Below the pieces are notes generated by a model. The model did no database searches. It was not told where the DNA came from and was given only the letters and a program-made list of their open reading frames with translations. A program made the translations under genes and the position numbers. A stretch of DNA of 64,000 bases from Gordonia polyisoprenivorans (GTDB lineage: Bacteria > Actinomycetota > Actinomycetes > Mycobacteriales > Mycobacteriaceae), in NCBI RefSeq assembly GCF_017654315.1, contig NZ_CP072203.1:4960001-5024000 (forward strand). Direction: 5' to 3'. Every line of letters starts with the position of its first letter. The stretch's first letter is position 1. Positions 53,511-63,000 of this stretch are shown here, piece by piece.

Positions 53511-54094
53511 GGAAGGTATTGCACCGCCGCGACCTTGAGCCGTCCCGAATCGTCGGTGACGGCCAGACGCAACCGGAACGCGCGGTCACCCACGGCCCGC
53601 CCGGCCTGCTGGTAACCCACGGTCGCCGCAACGAGCACCACCGCGGAATCGGGGGTGCGCGTGACGATTCCGGCGCCGTCGATGGTGGCACTCGCCGCGG
53701 TTCCGCTGCGCCGGACGAACGCGGTGTAGGCGTCGGCCGATTGCGCGAATTCGTCGTAGAAGGCTCCGGTCGCATCGTCGAGTACCGACCGAACCCGTTG
53801 CGGCGCAGTCAGATCAGGGCTCAACAACTCCGCGACGACGCCGGTGGCGACGTCGGTGAAATCGGCGTCGGTCCAGGAATTCGCGGCGCGCAACCACGCC
53901 GCCACACCGAATCCCGCGACCAGCAGCGCAGCGGCCAGGATCAGCGCGGCGGCCGACCACCACCACCGCGACAGCGCGGCGATCCGACCATTCGCCCGGC
54001 GCACCTCGTCGAGATCGCGAACCGCGCGCCGCAACTCGCGGCGGGCCACCCGCTCCTCCCGGATCGACGCGGATCCCGATGTCGGCCACGGCAT
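53507..54094 (-). CDS. Mce-associated membrane protein (first of a tandem set)
   Basis: 195 aa. A coiled basic N-terminus (REERVARRELRRAVRDLDEVRRANGRIAALS) precedes the membrane helix (about 44-65) and a periplasmic domain with SWTDADFTDVATGVVAELLSPDLTAPQRVRSVLDDATGAFYDEF. ATG 54094 is chosen because AGGAGG lies 8 nt upstream; the frame extends to TTG 54100. It is the first gene of the four-gene Mas operon. No mce genes are in the window, so the operon is an orphan set. Confidence 0.8.
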   Translation of the reverse strand: MPWPTSGSASIREERVARRELRRAVRDLDEVRRANGRIAALSRWWWSAAALILAAALLVAGFGVAAWLRAANSWTDADFTDVATGVVAELLSPDLTAPQRVRSVLDDATGAFYDEFAQSADAYTAFVRRSGTAASATIDGAGIVTRTPDSAVVLVAATVGYQQAGRAVGDRAFRLRLAVTDDSGRLKVAAVQYLP

Positions 54095-54146
54095 CGTCAA
54101 CGCCTCCTTGCCAGCACCGCACGATCATAACGCCGGGCCGTGACGC

Positions 54147-55019
54147 TCAGGATGTCGCGCGCCCCCGCATCCGGGCGTCGTAGTCGGCGCGGCCGGCCGG
54201 GTCGTAGTCGAGGAAGATCCGGTCGAGTCCGGTGCGTCGGCGCGTCAGACGTTTGAGTGCCTGCGGGAAGACCGGATTGGCGTCCACCCACCGCATCGCC
54301 CGCGGCGCGGCCACCCGGGTGCGCGGCTCGGCGATGACCCCGACGACGGCGGCGGCCACGACCTCGGGTTCGACGGTCTGGATGTAGCGATTGGTCGCCA
54401 GGCCCGAGATCAGGCCGGTGCGGGTGAAGGTCGGCATCACGGTGCTCACCCGTACGCCGTGGCCGGACAGTTCGGCGTCGAGGGCCTCGGAGAACTCGAT
54501 GACCCCCGATTTCGCGGCGTTGTAGACGGCCAGGCCGGGCATCGGCAGCCGGCCCGCGACCGAGGCGATGTTGACGATCTGCCCGGACTCTCGGACCGTC
54601 ATTCGTTGCGCGGCAAGCTGACTGCCGGTGATGACGCCGATCAGGTCGATGTCGAAGGTCCGGCGGATCAACGCGTCGTCGAACTCGAGGAAGGACCCGA
54701 CGGGCATGATCCCGGCGTTGTTGATCAGCACGTCCACCGGACCCAGACGCCGTTCGACCTCGTCGAGGAAGGCGGCGAAACTCGCCCGGTCGGTGACGTC
54801 GACCTCGACCCCCTCCACCCCGAGATCGGCGGCCGCCTTGGCCAGGACCTCACCGTCGACGTCGCCGATCGCCACCCGCGCCCCGGCGTCGAGGAGTTGA
54901 CCGGCGGTCTGAAAGCCGATACCTCGTGCGCCGCCGGTGATCACCACGACCTTGTCGGCCAGCCGGGCCCGCACCTCGTCATGCCCGATACGACCGAATC
55001 GGTTGCTGCGCATACTCAT
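54147..55019 (-). CDS. Short-chain dehydrogenase/reductase
   Basis: 290 aa. VVITGGARGIGFQTAG (TGGxxGxG) at about 26, NNAGIMPVG near 103, and YNAAKSG with catalytic Tyr/Lys near 170. The motif TFDIDLIGVITGSQLAAQRM is of the classical SDR type. A C-terminal extension of about 55 residues follows the core. ATG 55019 is preceded by GGGGGAG, 6 nt away. Gene order SDR, TetR, P450 resembles Rv3057c-Rv3058c-Rv3059 of M. tuberculosis. It probably oxidises a product of the P450. Confidence 0.88.
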   Translation of the reverse strand: MSMRSNRFGRIGHDEVRARLADKVVVITGGARGIGFQTAGQLLDAGARVAIGDVDGEVLAKAAADLGVEGVEVDVTDRASFAAFLDEVERRLGPVDVLINNAGIMPVGSFLEFDDALIRRTFDIDLIGVITGSQLAAQRMTVRESGQIVNIASVAGRLPMPGLAVYNAAKSGVIEFSEALDAELSGHGVRVSTVMPTFTRTGLISGLATNRYIQTVEPEVVAAAVVGVIAEPRTRVAAPRAMRWVDANPVFPQALKRLTRRRTGLDRIFLDYDPAGRADYDARMRGRATS

Positions 55020-55077
55020 CGACTACTCCCCCTTGGTGAGATCACGTACTGACTTCGACGGTGGCCGCCCGGGGCGG

Positions 55078-55701
55078 TCACCAGATCATCGGCGCGAGGA
55101 ACTTCTCCGCGAATGCCCGCACCCGGTCCGGCTCCCGCCGTGCCTCGTCGGAGGCCGGTGTCTCCAGGAACGAGATGACCAGGCGCACATGAATTTCGAT
55201 GGCCTCGAGCAGATCGTCGTCGGGCATCTGCGCACCGGCGGTCCGCAGAGTCGCGGCGACGCGGCCGGTCGCGACGTCGATGAACAGGGCGGTCACCGAA
55301 GCGGTGATCGGCGCCATGTCGTGGTCGGTCAGGACGAGTCGGCGCATCAGCGGTTCGTCGGAGATCATCGCCGCGCCCGCGGCAAAAGCCTCGATCACCG
55401 CCTCGCGGGGCCCGAGACCGCGGACCGCGTCGACCAGCCGGGCCATGCCGCGTTCGTAGAGCTCCTCGGCGACGCCGAGCAGCAGCGCCTCCTTGTTGGG
55501 GAACCGGCGATACAGCGTGGACCGGGAGACCCCGGCGCGCTTGGCGACCTCGTCGACGTTCGCGCGGCGCACCCCGACCTCGGTGAACTCCGCCTCGGCG
55601 GCTGCGATGATCGCGCTGTTCTGATCGGCGGGACTGTCGGTGTTGCGGACCTTGCGCCGACGGCCCTGCTCGGCGTGGGTGCCCGCCGCACCCGGGGTCA
55701 T
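55078..55701 (-). CDS. TetR family regulator of the P450/SDR cluster
   Basis: 207 aa. HTH (IIAAAEAEFTEVGVRRANVDEVAKRAGVSRSTLYRRFPNKEALLLGVAEELY) at about 30-82, then a TetR C-terminal domain with VLTDHDMAPITASVTALF. ATG 55701 overlaps the P450 stop (ATGA), so the regulator is co-transcribed downstream of the P450 gene. The Rv3058c-like context supports autoregulation of the operon. Confidence 0.88.
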   Translation of the reverse strand: MTPGAAGTHAEQGRRRKVRNTDSPADQNSAIIAAAEAEFTEVGVRRANVDEVAKRAGVSRSTLYRRFPNKEALLLGVAEELYERGMARLVDAVRGLGPREAVIEAFAAGAAMISDEPLMRRLVLTDHDMAPITASVTALFIDVATGRVAATLRTAGAQMPDDDLLEAIEIHVRLVISFLETPASDEARREPDRVRAFAEKFLAPMIW

Positions 55702-57077
55702 CGCAAACCCCGGACGGTGACCGGTAGGCGGTCCTTGGGAACCGGCAGTGCGCTGTAGTCCATCGGAAGCGTGTACCCCGCGGGGACCGACCACTCGTAC
55801 CCGCGCAGCAGGTGATGCATGATCGTCTTGATTTCCATTTGTCCAAAATACAGACCGATGCATTTGTGGACGCCCGCACCGAACGGAATCCAGGCCATCC
55901 GATGCGACTTGTCCTCGGCGCGTTCGGGGCCGAAACGATCGGGGTCGAAGACCCCGGGGTCGGTGTAGAACTCGGGGTCCCGATGATTGGCCAGCTGCGG
56001 AACACTGACCAACGTCCCCTCTGGTACGAAGAACCCCTGAATCGAGGTGTCCTTGACCGCGATTCGCGGCTGGGCGGGTACCGGCGGGCACATCCGCAAC
56101 GACTCCTTCATCACCCGGTCGAGCACGTCGAGACGGCCGAGATCGTCATAGCCCACCTCGGGGCCGAGTGCGTCGGACTCGGCGCGCGCCCGCTCCTGCC
56201 AGTGTGGGTCGGCGGCCATCCGGTAGGCCATCTGGGTCATCGTGATCGTCGAGGTGTCGTGCGCGGCCATCAGGACGAAGATCATGTGATTCACGACGTC
56301 CTCGTCGGTGAATCGGTGCCCCTCGTCGCTGCGCGCATGACAGAGCACCGAGAACAGATCGGGGGTCTCACGCGCCCGCTTGGCGGGCAGGGTGGCGTAG
56401 AAGAACTCCTCGAGCACCTTGCGGCTGCGCAGGCCCTTCCACCACCGACCGCCGGGAATCGGCTTGCGCACGTAGGCGACTCCGGCGCGAACGGTCTCCA
56501 CGAAGGCCTTGTTCAGCGTGGCGGACTCGTCGGCGGACAGGTCGACGCCGAGGAAGACCTCGAGCGCGACGTCGAGGGTCAACGACTTGAACCGATCGAA
56601 CAGGTGCACGCGCCCCGTCGGGAAGCGGGTCATCGCCTCGGCGATCATCGGCGACATCTCCTGCAGGTAGCCCTTGAGCATCGCCGGCGCGAAGGCCTGC
56701 TGCATGATGCGCCGGTGGTGGCGGTGTTCCTCGAAGTCGAGGAACATCACCCCGCGGTTGAAGAAGGGGCCGATGAAATAACTCCAGGCCGGGCCGTTGG
56801 CGAAGGCCCGGTCGGAGTTCATCAGGATCTCCGCGGCCGCGTCGGGGCCTGCGGCGGTGACGATTCGAATTCCCAGCGCGCTCATGCCGGAGATGACGCC
56901 CAGCTCGGCGCGACGGCGTTCGGCGAAGGCGAAGGGGTCGCGGCGCATCGACATGATCTCGAGGATTCCGTTGCGGTGCGCGCACGGAATCGCCCGCAGA
57001 TCGCTGCCGGGCGGCGGCGCGGCGAAGATCGGCGACTTCCCGGCCGGGCCCCGAGACACCGACGAGGGGGCGGTCAT
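55698..57077 (-). CDS. Cytochrome P450, CYP136-like
   Basis: 459 aa. All P450 landmarks are present: I-helix AAHDTSTITMTQ, ExxR ESLR, meander, and heme loop FGAGVHKCIG with Cys406. WxxxR-type FEEHRHHRRIMQQAF near residue 110 is also present. The TetR and SDR neighbours match the arrangement around M. tuberculosis cyp136 (Rv3059), hence the family suggestion; sequence identity was not computed. The substrate is probably a lipid or sterol. Start ATG 57077 (MTAPSS); an upstream frame to 57140 is inside the promoter. Confidence 0.87.
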   Translation of the reverse strand: MTAPSSVSRGPAGKSPIFAAPPPGSDLRAIPCAHRNGILEIMSMRRDPFAFAERRRAELGVISGMSALGIRIVTAAGPDAAAEILMNSDRAFANGPAWSYFIGPFFNRGVMFLDFEEHRHHRRIMQQAFAPAMLKGYLQEMSPMIAEAMTRFPTGRVHLFDRFKSLTLDVALEVFLGVDLSADESATLNKAFVETVRAGVAYVRKPIPGGRWWKGLRSRKVLEEFFYATLPAKRARETPDLFSVLCHARSDEGHRFTDEDVVNHMIFVLMAAHDTSTITMTQMAYRMAADPHWQERARAESDALGPEVGYDDLGRLDVLDRVMKESLRMCPPVPAQPRIAVKDTSIQGFFVPEGTLVSVPQLANHRDPEFYTDPGVFDPDRFGPERAEDKSHRMAWIPFGAGVHKCIGLYFGQMEIKTIMHHLLRGYEWSVPAGYTLPMDYSALPVPKDRLPVTVRGLR

Positions 57078-57140
57078 GACAGCACCCTGCACATGCGCGA
57101 ATCCGTCCGCGCCTGTGAGCCACACAACACCATGGAACAA

Positions 57141-57170
57141 ACTCTACGATATGTCTCTATCAACTGTCAC
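57141..57170 (-). promoter_or_regulatory. Promoter of the P450-TetR-SDR operon
   Basis: On the minus strand, -35 GTGACA (57170-57165) and -10 TAGAGT (57146-57141) with an 18-bp spacer. Direct repeats of TAGAG about 11 bp apart in the spacer may be the TetR site. The leader is about 55 nt. Confidence 0.5.
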
Positions 57171-57196
57171 CCCACGAGCCCGGAACCGAACCCTCC

Positions 57197-58228
57197 TCAG
57201 CCGAGCCGATGACCCCGCGCGGTCAGCACCGCGTGAGCGCGCCGCAATCGCTCGTGCCACCACTGCCGGCGGTCGTCGGCGGCGCGCAGCGTCGACGGAA
57301 CGTCGAGGTCACCGGGCCCGAACCACCGTGGCCGCAGATGACCGTCGTCCGGGGTGCCGCCGTCCGGGGTGCCACCGTCCGGGGTGCCACCGTCCGGGGT
57401 GCCACCGTCGGCGACGTCTCCGGTGAACAACGAGCCGGTGCCGAGACCGCAGGCGAACGGTAGCTCGGGCAGCGCCGCGGCGGCCGCGACGCCGGCGGCG
57501 ATGCCGACCGCGGAGTCCAGCGCACTCGAGATCACCACGGGCAGACCGATCTCCTCGGCCAGGGTGAGCACGGCCCGCATGCCGCCCAGCGGTGCGACCT
57601 TGAGCACCGCGATGTCGGCGGCTTCGGCGGCGACCACCCGCATCGGGTCGGCGGCCTTGCGGATCGACTCGTCGGCGGCGATCGGCACATCGACCGCCCG
57701 ACGCACCGCAGCCAACTCCTCGACGGTGGCACACGGCTGCTCGGCATACTCGAGGTCGCCGATCGCCCGCAGCGCCGTGACCGCCTGTGCCACAGTCCAC
57801 TTCCCGTTCGCATCGACGCGGACGCGGCCGATGAGCTCGCGTGTGGCGGCAACGCGCGCGACGTCGTCGTCGAGGGTCTGTCCCGGTTCGGCGACCTTCA
57901 CCTTGGCCGTTCGCGCCCCGGGAAAACGGGCGAGAATGCCCGCGACCTCCGACGCGGGTACCGCGGGGACGGTGGCGTTGACCGGGACCCGATCGCGACG
58001 TGCGGGGGGTGGTCCGAGATAGGCCGCCTCGATTCCCGCCGCGAGCCACGCCGCGGACTCCTCGTCGTCGTACTCGACGAAGGGCCCGAATTCGCCCCAT
58101 CCCGCCGGCCCCTCGACGATCATCACCTCGCGCGTGGTGATGCCCCGGAATCGGGTGCGCATCGGCAGGCTGAGCACCACCGCGTGCTCGAGCAGTTCCT
58201 CCGGCGTCGGCAACCTCTGACCGGTCAC
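57197..58228 (-). CDS. menC: o-Succinylbenzoate synthase MenC
   Basis: 343 aa. Enolase-superfamily residues are visible: TAKVKVAEPG (KxK catalytic lysine), VRVDANGKWT, EYAEQPC, IAADES, and DIAVLKVAPLGG with a lysine. MenC dehydrates SHCHC to o-succinylbenzoate in menaquinone synthesis. A Gly/Asp/Thr/Pro tract from four 15-bp units (GGTPD, 57347-57406) interrupts the C-terminal third, an unusual surface-loop expansion. GTG 58228 has GAGGAGG 3-4 nt upstream; the longer frame to 58300 is inside the divergent promoter. Other men genes are not adjacent. Confidence 0.9.
   Translation of the reverse strand: MTGQRLPTPEELLEHAVVLSLPMRTRFRGITTREVMIVEGPAGWGEFGPFVEYDDEESAAWLAAGIEAAYLGPPPARRDRVPVNATVPAVPASEVAGILARFPGARTAKVKVAEPGQTLDDDVARVAATRELIGRVRVDANGKWTVAQAVTALRAIGDLEYAEQPCATVEELAAVRRAVDVPIAADESIRKAADPMRVVAAEAADIAVLKVAPLGGMRAVLTLAEEIGLPVVISSALDSAVGIAAGVAAAAALPELPFACGLGTGSLFTGDVADGGTPDGGTPDGGTPDGGTPDDGHLRPRWFGPGDLDVPSTLRAADDRRQWWHERLRRAHAVLTARGHRLG
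57347..57406. repeat. 15-bp tandem repeat inside menC
   Basis: Four units of GTCCGGGGTGCCACC (the first with GCC instead of ACC) encode GGTPD repeats in MenC. They are length-variable by slippage and in frame. Confidence 0.85.
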
Positions 58229-58286
58229 GATCCTCCTCACTGTCCAGACTGTTGAAACAAATCTGGAAACCCGTTCCTTCGTGCGA

Positions 58287-58292
58287 TAAGGT
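58287..58292 (+). promoter_or_regulatory. -10 element (TAAGGT) of the DUF2236 gene, leaderless
   Basis: TAAGGT ends 6 nt before ATG 58299. The 70-bp gap to menC also has TGTT-GA-AACA (58250-58259), a small inverted repeat. Confidence 0.5.
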
Positions 58293-58298
58293 CTCGCC

Positions 58299-59249
58299 AT
58301 GACAGTGAATCAGGATTTCGACTCGGCGATCCGTGAGGCGCAGCCTGTCCTGGTCGAGGCCGGCCCCGAACACCCCGCTCCGGAGAACGACGCGCTGCCG
58401 ACTCCGCGGCTCGGCGCGGACTCGCTGATCTGGAAGTTCTACGGCGACGTCCGCGGAATCCTCGGATTCCAGCGCCTCGCCGGCACCGAGAACTGCATCG
58501 AACAACTCGGACAGGGCGTGCTCGATCACTCGGTGATCTTCGACGACTTCCTCGGCCGCGCCCGCCGCACCGGCCCGCCCGTCATGCGCACCGTCTACAG
58601 CGCCGAACCCGCCAAGTGGGGGCGAACCGTGCGCGATTTCCATCGCGATATCAAGGGCACGATCAGCGACGGTTCGCGTTACCACGCGCTCAATCCCGAG
58701 CTGTTCTATTGGGCGCATGCCACTTTCGTCGATCAGGTGCTCTACATCACCGACACCTTCATCCGCAGGTTGTCCGAGGCGGAGAAGGAACAGATCTTCG
58801 CCGAGAGCAAGATCTGGTACGAGCTCTACGGCGTGAGCGCGCGCAGTCAGCCGCAGACCTACACCGAGTTCCGCGAGTACTGGGACTCCATGCTCGAGCG
58901 TTTCGTGCCGCACAAGACCGTCGTGTACGCCACCGGATACATCCGCAAGGGTCTGCCGCGGCCCCGCCGCATCCCGGCGCCGGTGTGGCGCGTCGTCTCC
59001 GCCCCACTCAACGCGTTCATCCGCACCGTGGTGGTCGGCACCCTTCCGCAGCAGATGCGAGATGTCTGCGACCTGGAATGGGATGCCAAGCGCGAAAAGA
59101 ACTCCCAGAGGTTTGCCGCATTCATGCGGGCGCTCAACCCGGTGTTCAACCGGCTGCCGGTGCAGTGGCTGTATGTGCCGTGGGCCGCCGAGGCATGGGA
59201 GAAGGTCGGCGTCGACCCGCGGCCGCTGCACAACAAGCCGGCCGCGTAG
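58299..59249 (+). CDS. DUF2236 / MpaB-like oxygenase family protein
   Basis: 316 aa. Segments SLIWKFYGDVRGILGFQRLAGTENCIEQLGQGVLDHS, RTVRDFHRDIKGTISDGSRYHALNPELFYWAHATFVDQVLYI and YWDSMLERF match the family that includes latex-clearing protein and fungal MpaB. They carry a conserved Arg/His pattern (FHRDIKG, WAHATF) that may bind heme b. The reaction is likely oxidative, on a terpenoid, lipid or sterol. Leaderless ATG. Convergent with the alpha/beta hydrolase gene 15 bp away. Confidence 0.8.
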   Translation: MTVNQDFDSAIREAQPVLVEAGPEHPAPENDALPTPRLGADSLIWKFYGDVRGILGFQRLAGTENCIEQLGQGVLDHSVIFDDFLGRARRTGPPVMRTVYSAEPAKWGRTVRDFHRDIKGTISDGSRYHALNPELFYWAHATFVDQVLYITDTFIRRLSEAEKEQIFAESKIWYELYGVSARSQPQTYTEFREYWDSMLERFVPHKTVVYATGYIRKGLPRPRRIPAPVWRVVSAPLNAFIRTVVVGTLPQQMRDVCDLEWDAKREKNSQRFAAFMRALNPVFNRLPVQWLYVPWAAEAWEKVGVDPRPLHNKPAA

Positions 59250-59264
59250 GGGCCGGCACCGGCG

Positions 59265-60023
59265 TCACCGCGCGAGGAAAGCGCCTGCCTTCGCGGCGAA
59301 TTCGCGACGACGGTCCCGATGGACCGAGTGGCCCGCGTCGATGATGTCGAAGCGGCCGTCGGGTAGGGCCTGCGCCAGGGACTGCAGATGCTGCGGCGGA
59401 AGGAAGCTGCGCGGACCACCGGAGATGACGAGGGTCCGGGCGGACACCGCGGCCAGACGGTCCCACCACTGCGGTTCGGCTCGCTCGAACTCGGTGCCGA
59501 CCTGCGTTGCCACGGCACGATCGAATCGGACGACCGGCATCGGGTTGCGCATCAGGGCGCCGATACCGCGCACGCGTTCACCGAATCCCGACGACATGAC
59601 GATCTCCTCGTCGAGGTCGTCCTGGTCGCGTGGCATCGGCGGTACCTCCTCGAGCACCAGCGACCGGACCCGGCCGGGATCGGTCATCGCCGCACGCAGT
59701 GCCGCATGCGCACCGAGCGAGTGACCAACCACATCAGCCCTCGCCACGTCGAACTCGTCGAGCACGAACCGCAGGTCGGCGGCGAAGGCCTCCAGCGTGT
59801 ACTCGACGGCACGGCCACTACGGCCGTGTCCACGCAGGTCGACCGCGATGACCGCACGGCCTGCGCGGCGCAGGACCGACGCGAAGGGCCGCCAGGTGCC
59901 GTGGTCGCTGCCCATCCCGTGGACCAGCAGGACCGGCGGTGTCCGGCCGTCGGCGAGATCGCCGTCGACGGCAACCGCGAGGGTGAGCTCGCCGTGCTCG
60001 ATGGGGCGCTGCAACAACCGCAT
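59265..60023 (-). CDS. Alpha/beta hydrolase
   Basis: 252 aa. HGMGSDHGTWRPF (oxyanion), the nucleophile elbow GHSLGAH (catalytic Ser), an Asp region (LVISGG) and the catalytic His in DAGHSVHRDR at the end. AVDLRGHGRSGR is typical of the hydrolase/haloperoxidase branch. Start ATG 60023 is leaderless, 7 nt after TAACTT; the frame from 60032 overlaps the promoter. Substrate unknown. Confidence 0.85.
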   Translation of the reverse strand: MRLLQRPIEHGELTLAVAVDGDLADGRTPPVLLVHGMGSDHGTWRPFASVLRRAGRAVIAVDLRGHGRSGRAVEYTLEAFAADLRFVLDEFDVARADVVGHSLGAHAALRAAMTDPGRVRSLVLEEVPPMPRDQDDLDEEIVMSSGFGERVRGIGALMRNPMPVVRFDRAVATQVGTEFERAEPQWWDRLAAVSARTLVISGGPRSFLPPQHLQSLAQALPDGRFDIIDAGHSVHRDRRREFAAKAGAFLAR

Positions 60024-60030
60024 TGGGCCC

Positions 60031-60036
60031 AAGTTA
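60031..60036 (-). promoter_or_regulatory. -10 element (TAACTT) of the hydrolase gene, leaderless
   Basis: TAACTT on the minus strand ends 7 nt before ATG 60023. It lies in the 54-bp gap behind the stop of the STAND-WD40 gene. Confidence 0.5.
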
Positions 60037-60077
60037 CCAGCGTCGATACCTACCCGGACCGGCCCCCGCGGCCGCGA

Positions 60078-63000
60078 TCACCGACCGCACGGAGGTTGGT
60101 AGCCCATGCCGCGCACATAGGTGTCCCACTCCTCCTCGGTGATCTGATCACCGACCTGCGCGCACTGCGCGTCGATGATCGCAGCGGTGTCGAGCTCCCA
60201 CGACTCGATCACCCCTCCCTCACCGGCGGCGAGGATCCGATCGTCGGGCGCGAATCGCACGTCGTAGACCCGTCCGGGGAACGAGCGCATCACGACCTCC
60301 GCCGACCCACCGTCGGCGAGATTCCACACCCACACCTCCGAATTCCCACCACCGGCGATCACGTGGGAACCGTCGGCGGAGAAACCGGCGCTGTAGAGCT
60401 GGCCCGCCGGACCGGTCAACGTCGCGACGGTATGCGGCGCTTGCGGATTCGAGACATCGGCGACGACGACCGCACGTTCCTCCGAGGTCGCCACGATCCG
60501 GTCGCCGCGGGGGGCCGAGAAGCGCACCGCGAGCGCTGCGCCCTCGAAGTCGATCGGATGCGGATAGGCTCGCGGCGCAGCCGGATCGGTGAGATCCAGT
60601 AGTTGCACGACGCCGGTGGAGGTCGCCACCGCGAGCCTGCGACCGTCGGGACTCAGCGTCGTCCACCACACACCACCGCCGGCGTCGAAGGTCGAGACCA
60701 CCTTGGGCGCAGCGAGATCCGAGGCATCGATGACGGTGACGATGTTGCTGTCGGTGGCCCCGGTCACGGCCAGATGCGACCGTTCGCTGTAGTCCACCGT
60801 CTCGTTGAGGGTGTGCTGCGCGTCGACCGTACCCACCAGATGCGGGTCGGCGGGATTCGACATGTCCGCGAACTGTACCGCGCCGGTGACCGTCCCCATG
60901 GTCGCGATCCGGCCCGACGGCGACATCGTCACCGCCCCCGAGTACACGATGCCCGGCGGCGGAACCAGATCCGGTCCCGCGCGGCGCAGTCCCCCGGACT
61001 CGATGTCCCACTGGGTGATCCGCCCATCGGTGCCGCTGTCGGCGGCGAGCAGCCGGGTCGTCGAGCCGTTCGCCGGGATCTGGTAGACGCTGTTGGTCCC
61101 GACCACCGTCCGATTCGACGTCGGCGGCCAATCCTGCACCCGCCCATCATCACTGGATGCGATCACATGGTCGCCGGCGAACACCACCGACACCGCGTTC
61201 GACGCGGCCGTCAGGATCCGCGGGGCGGCCGACGGGTTGGCCAGGTCGAAGATCCGCAGCGTGTTGTCGGCGCCCGCGCCCGCGATCTCGGTACCGGCGG
61301 CGTTGACGGCCACCGCCGTGACGTAACTGTCGAATCCGCCGAATCCCGCAACCTTGCGCGGAGCCGCCGGATCGGTGACGTCGACGACGTCGATGACGCG
61401 GCTGCGCAGTGCCGCCGCCAGCCGCGTACCGTCCGGCGTGTAGGTCAGGCCCTGCGCGAGTTCGTTGTCGCGCCACGCATCGAGTGGGATCTCCCCCGTC
61501 GCGACGATGGCGTCGCCGTCGATGCGCCACAGATCGATGCGACGGTTGGCGCTGCTCGTGGCCAGCGAGCGGCTGTCCGGGCTGAACGCGGCCGCGCCGG
61601 CGACTCCGGCGACCTTGCCCGGCAACGGCACCGGACGCCACGCCCCGGCCGAGTTCACCCATGCCTGCACCCCGACCTCGGGTACGGCGGCGACGACGAA
61701 CCGACCGTCCGGACTCACCGTGATCGCGTTGACGTCGCCGCCGACGTCCGGAAAGTCGAAGGCGCGCACCGGGTGTGCGGGGTCGGCGACATTCCACGCG
61801 GTGAGGGTGCCGCGACCGCCCAGAAGAACCGTTGAGGTCCCCGGCAGGATCGCCACCCCACCCAATCGGCCTCCGCCACCCGGGGCGCGGAAGGTGGTGA
61901 CCTGTCGGTCGATCCCGCGGTCGGACACGTCGAACACGCGCACCTGCCCACCACCTCCGGCGGCGACGAGCAGTGACACCGAGCGGGCCAGCAACACCGA
62001 CCCGCCCTCACCGACAAAGCGGTTCGGGACACCGTGACCGGTCGCGTCGATCAACCGCGACCGCGCCTCGAGGGTCGGCGAGGTCTGATAGGCGACCATG
62101 GCCAACTGCGCGGCGAGAAACGGGTCGCGATCCTCCAACTCACTCGACTGGATGGCCAACTGTCGGCTCAGCGCCTGATTCCGGGCGGCCTCGGCCTGCT
62201 CGCGCTGACCGACCGCATGTACGCCGGTGATCACCGCGATGACCGCTGCGGTGACTGCGACGATGCCGAAGACCCCGGCGGTCAGCGCGATTCGGCGCAG
62301 CTGACGACTGCGGCGGCGCTCCTGGGCGTCCTGGGCGCGTACCCGCGCCTCACCGGCCTCCAGGAAGCCACGGCTGGCCTGATCCAGCGAGGAGCCGTCG
62401 TCGGCGAGCGGCCGGAACATCTCCAGCCGGGCCCGCAGCGGCAGCAGGTCGTCGGGCCGTCCGTTGGCCTCCCACGTGTCCCGCAGGGTTTGTAGTCGGC
62501 GCCGCAGCAACAGCCGTTCCCGGTCGGCGTCAATCCACTCGCCCAGCCGCGGCCAGGCCGTCAGCAGCGCCTCGTGTGCGACCTGGGCGTGCGAGGTCGT
62601 CACCGTGACCAGACGTGCCGCGGCGAACGTCTCGAGCACATGACGGTTGTCCCCGGCCGGGTCGTCGGCGTCGAGATCGGCGAGACGGACGGTGCGCCGG
62701 GTGACGGTCTCCTCGTCGACGTTGACCATTTCCAACAGGATTCGGCGCGCCACGTCCCGCTGCGCGTCGTCGAGTGAGTCATACACCGACTCCGCGGTCT
62801 GTTCGACGGCCCCCGAGATACGCCCGGTCGACACATAGTCGCGCACGGTGAGTCGTCGGCGATCGGACTTCTCCCAGGTTGCACGCAGGGCATGGGACAG
62901 CAGTGGCAGTACGCCCGCGCCGACCGGCCGCACGCTCGTCGACGGCGCCACGTCGTCGAGCAACATGGTCACCAGATCGTCGTCGACGGTGAGCCCGGCG

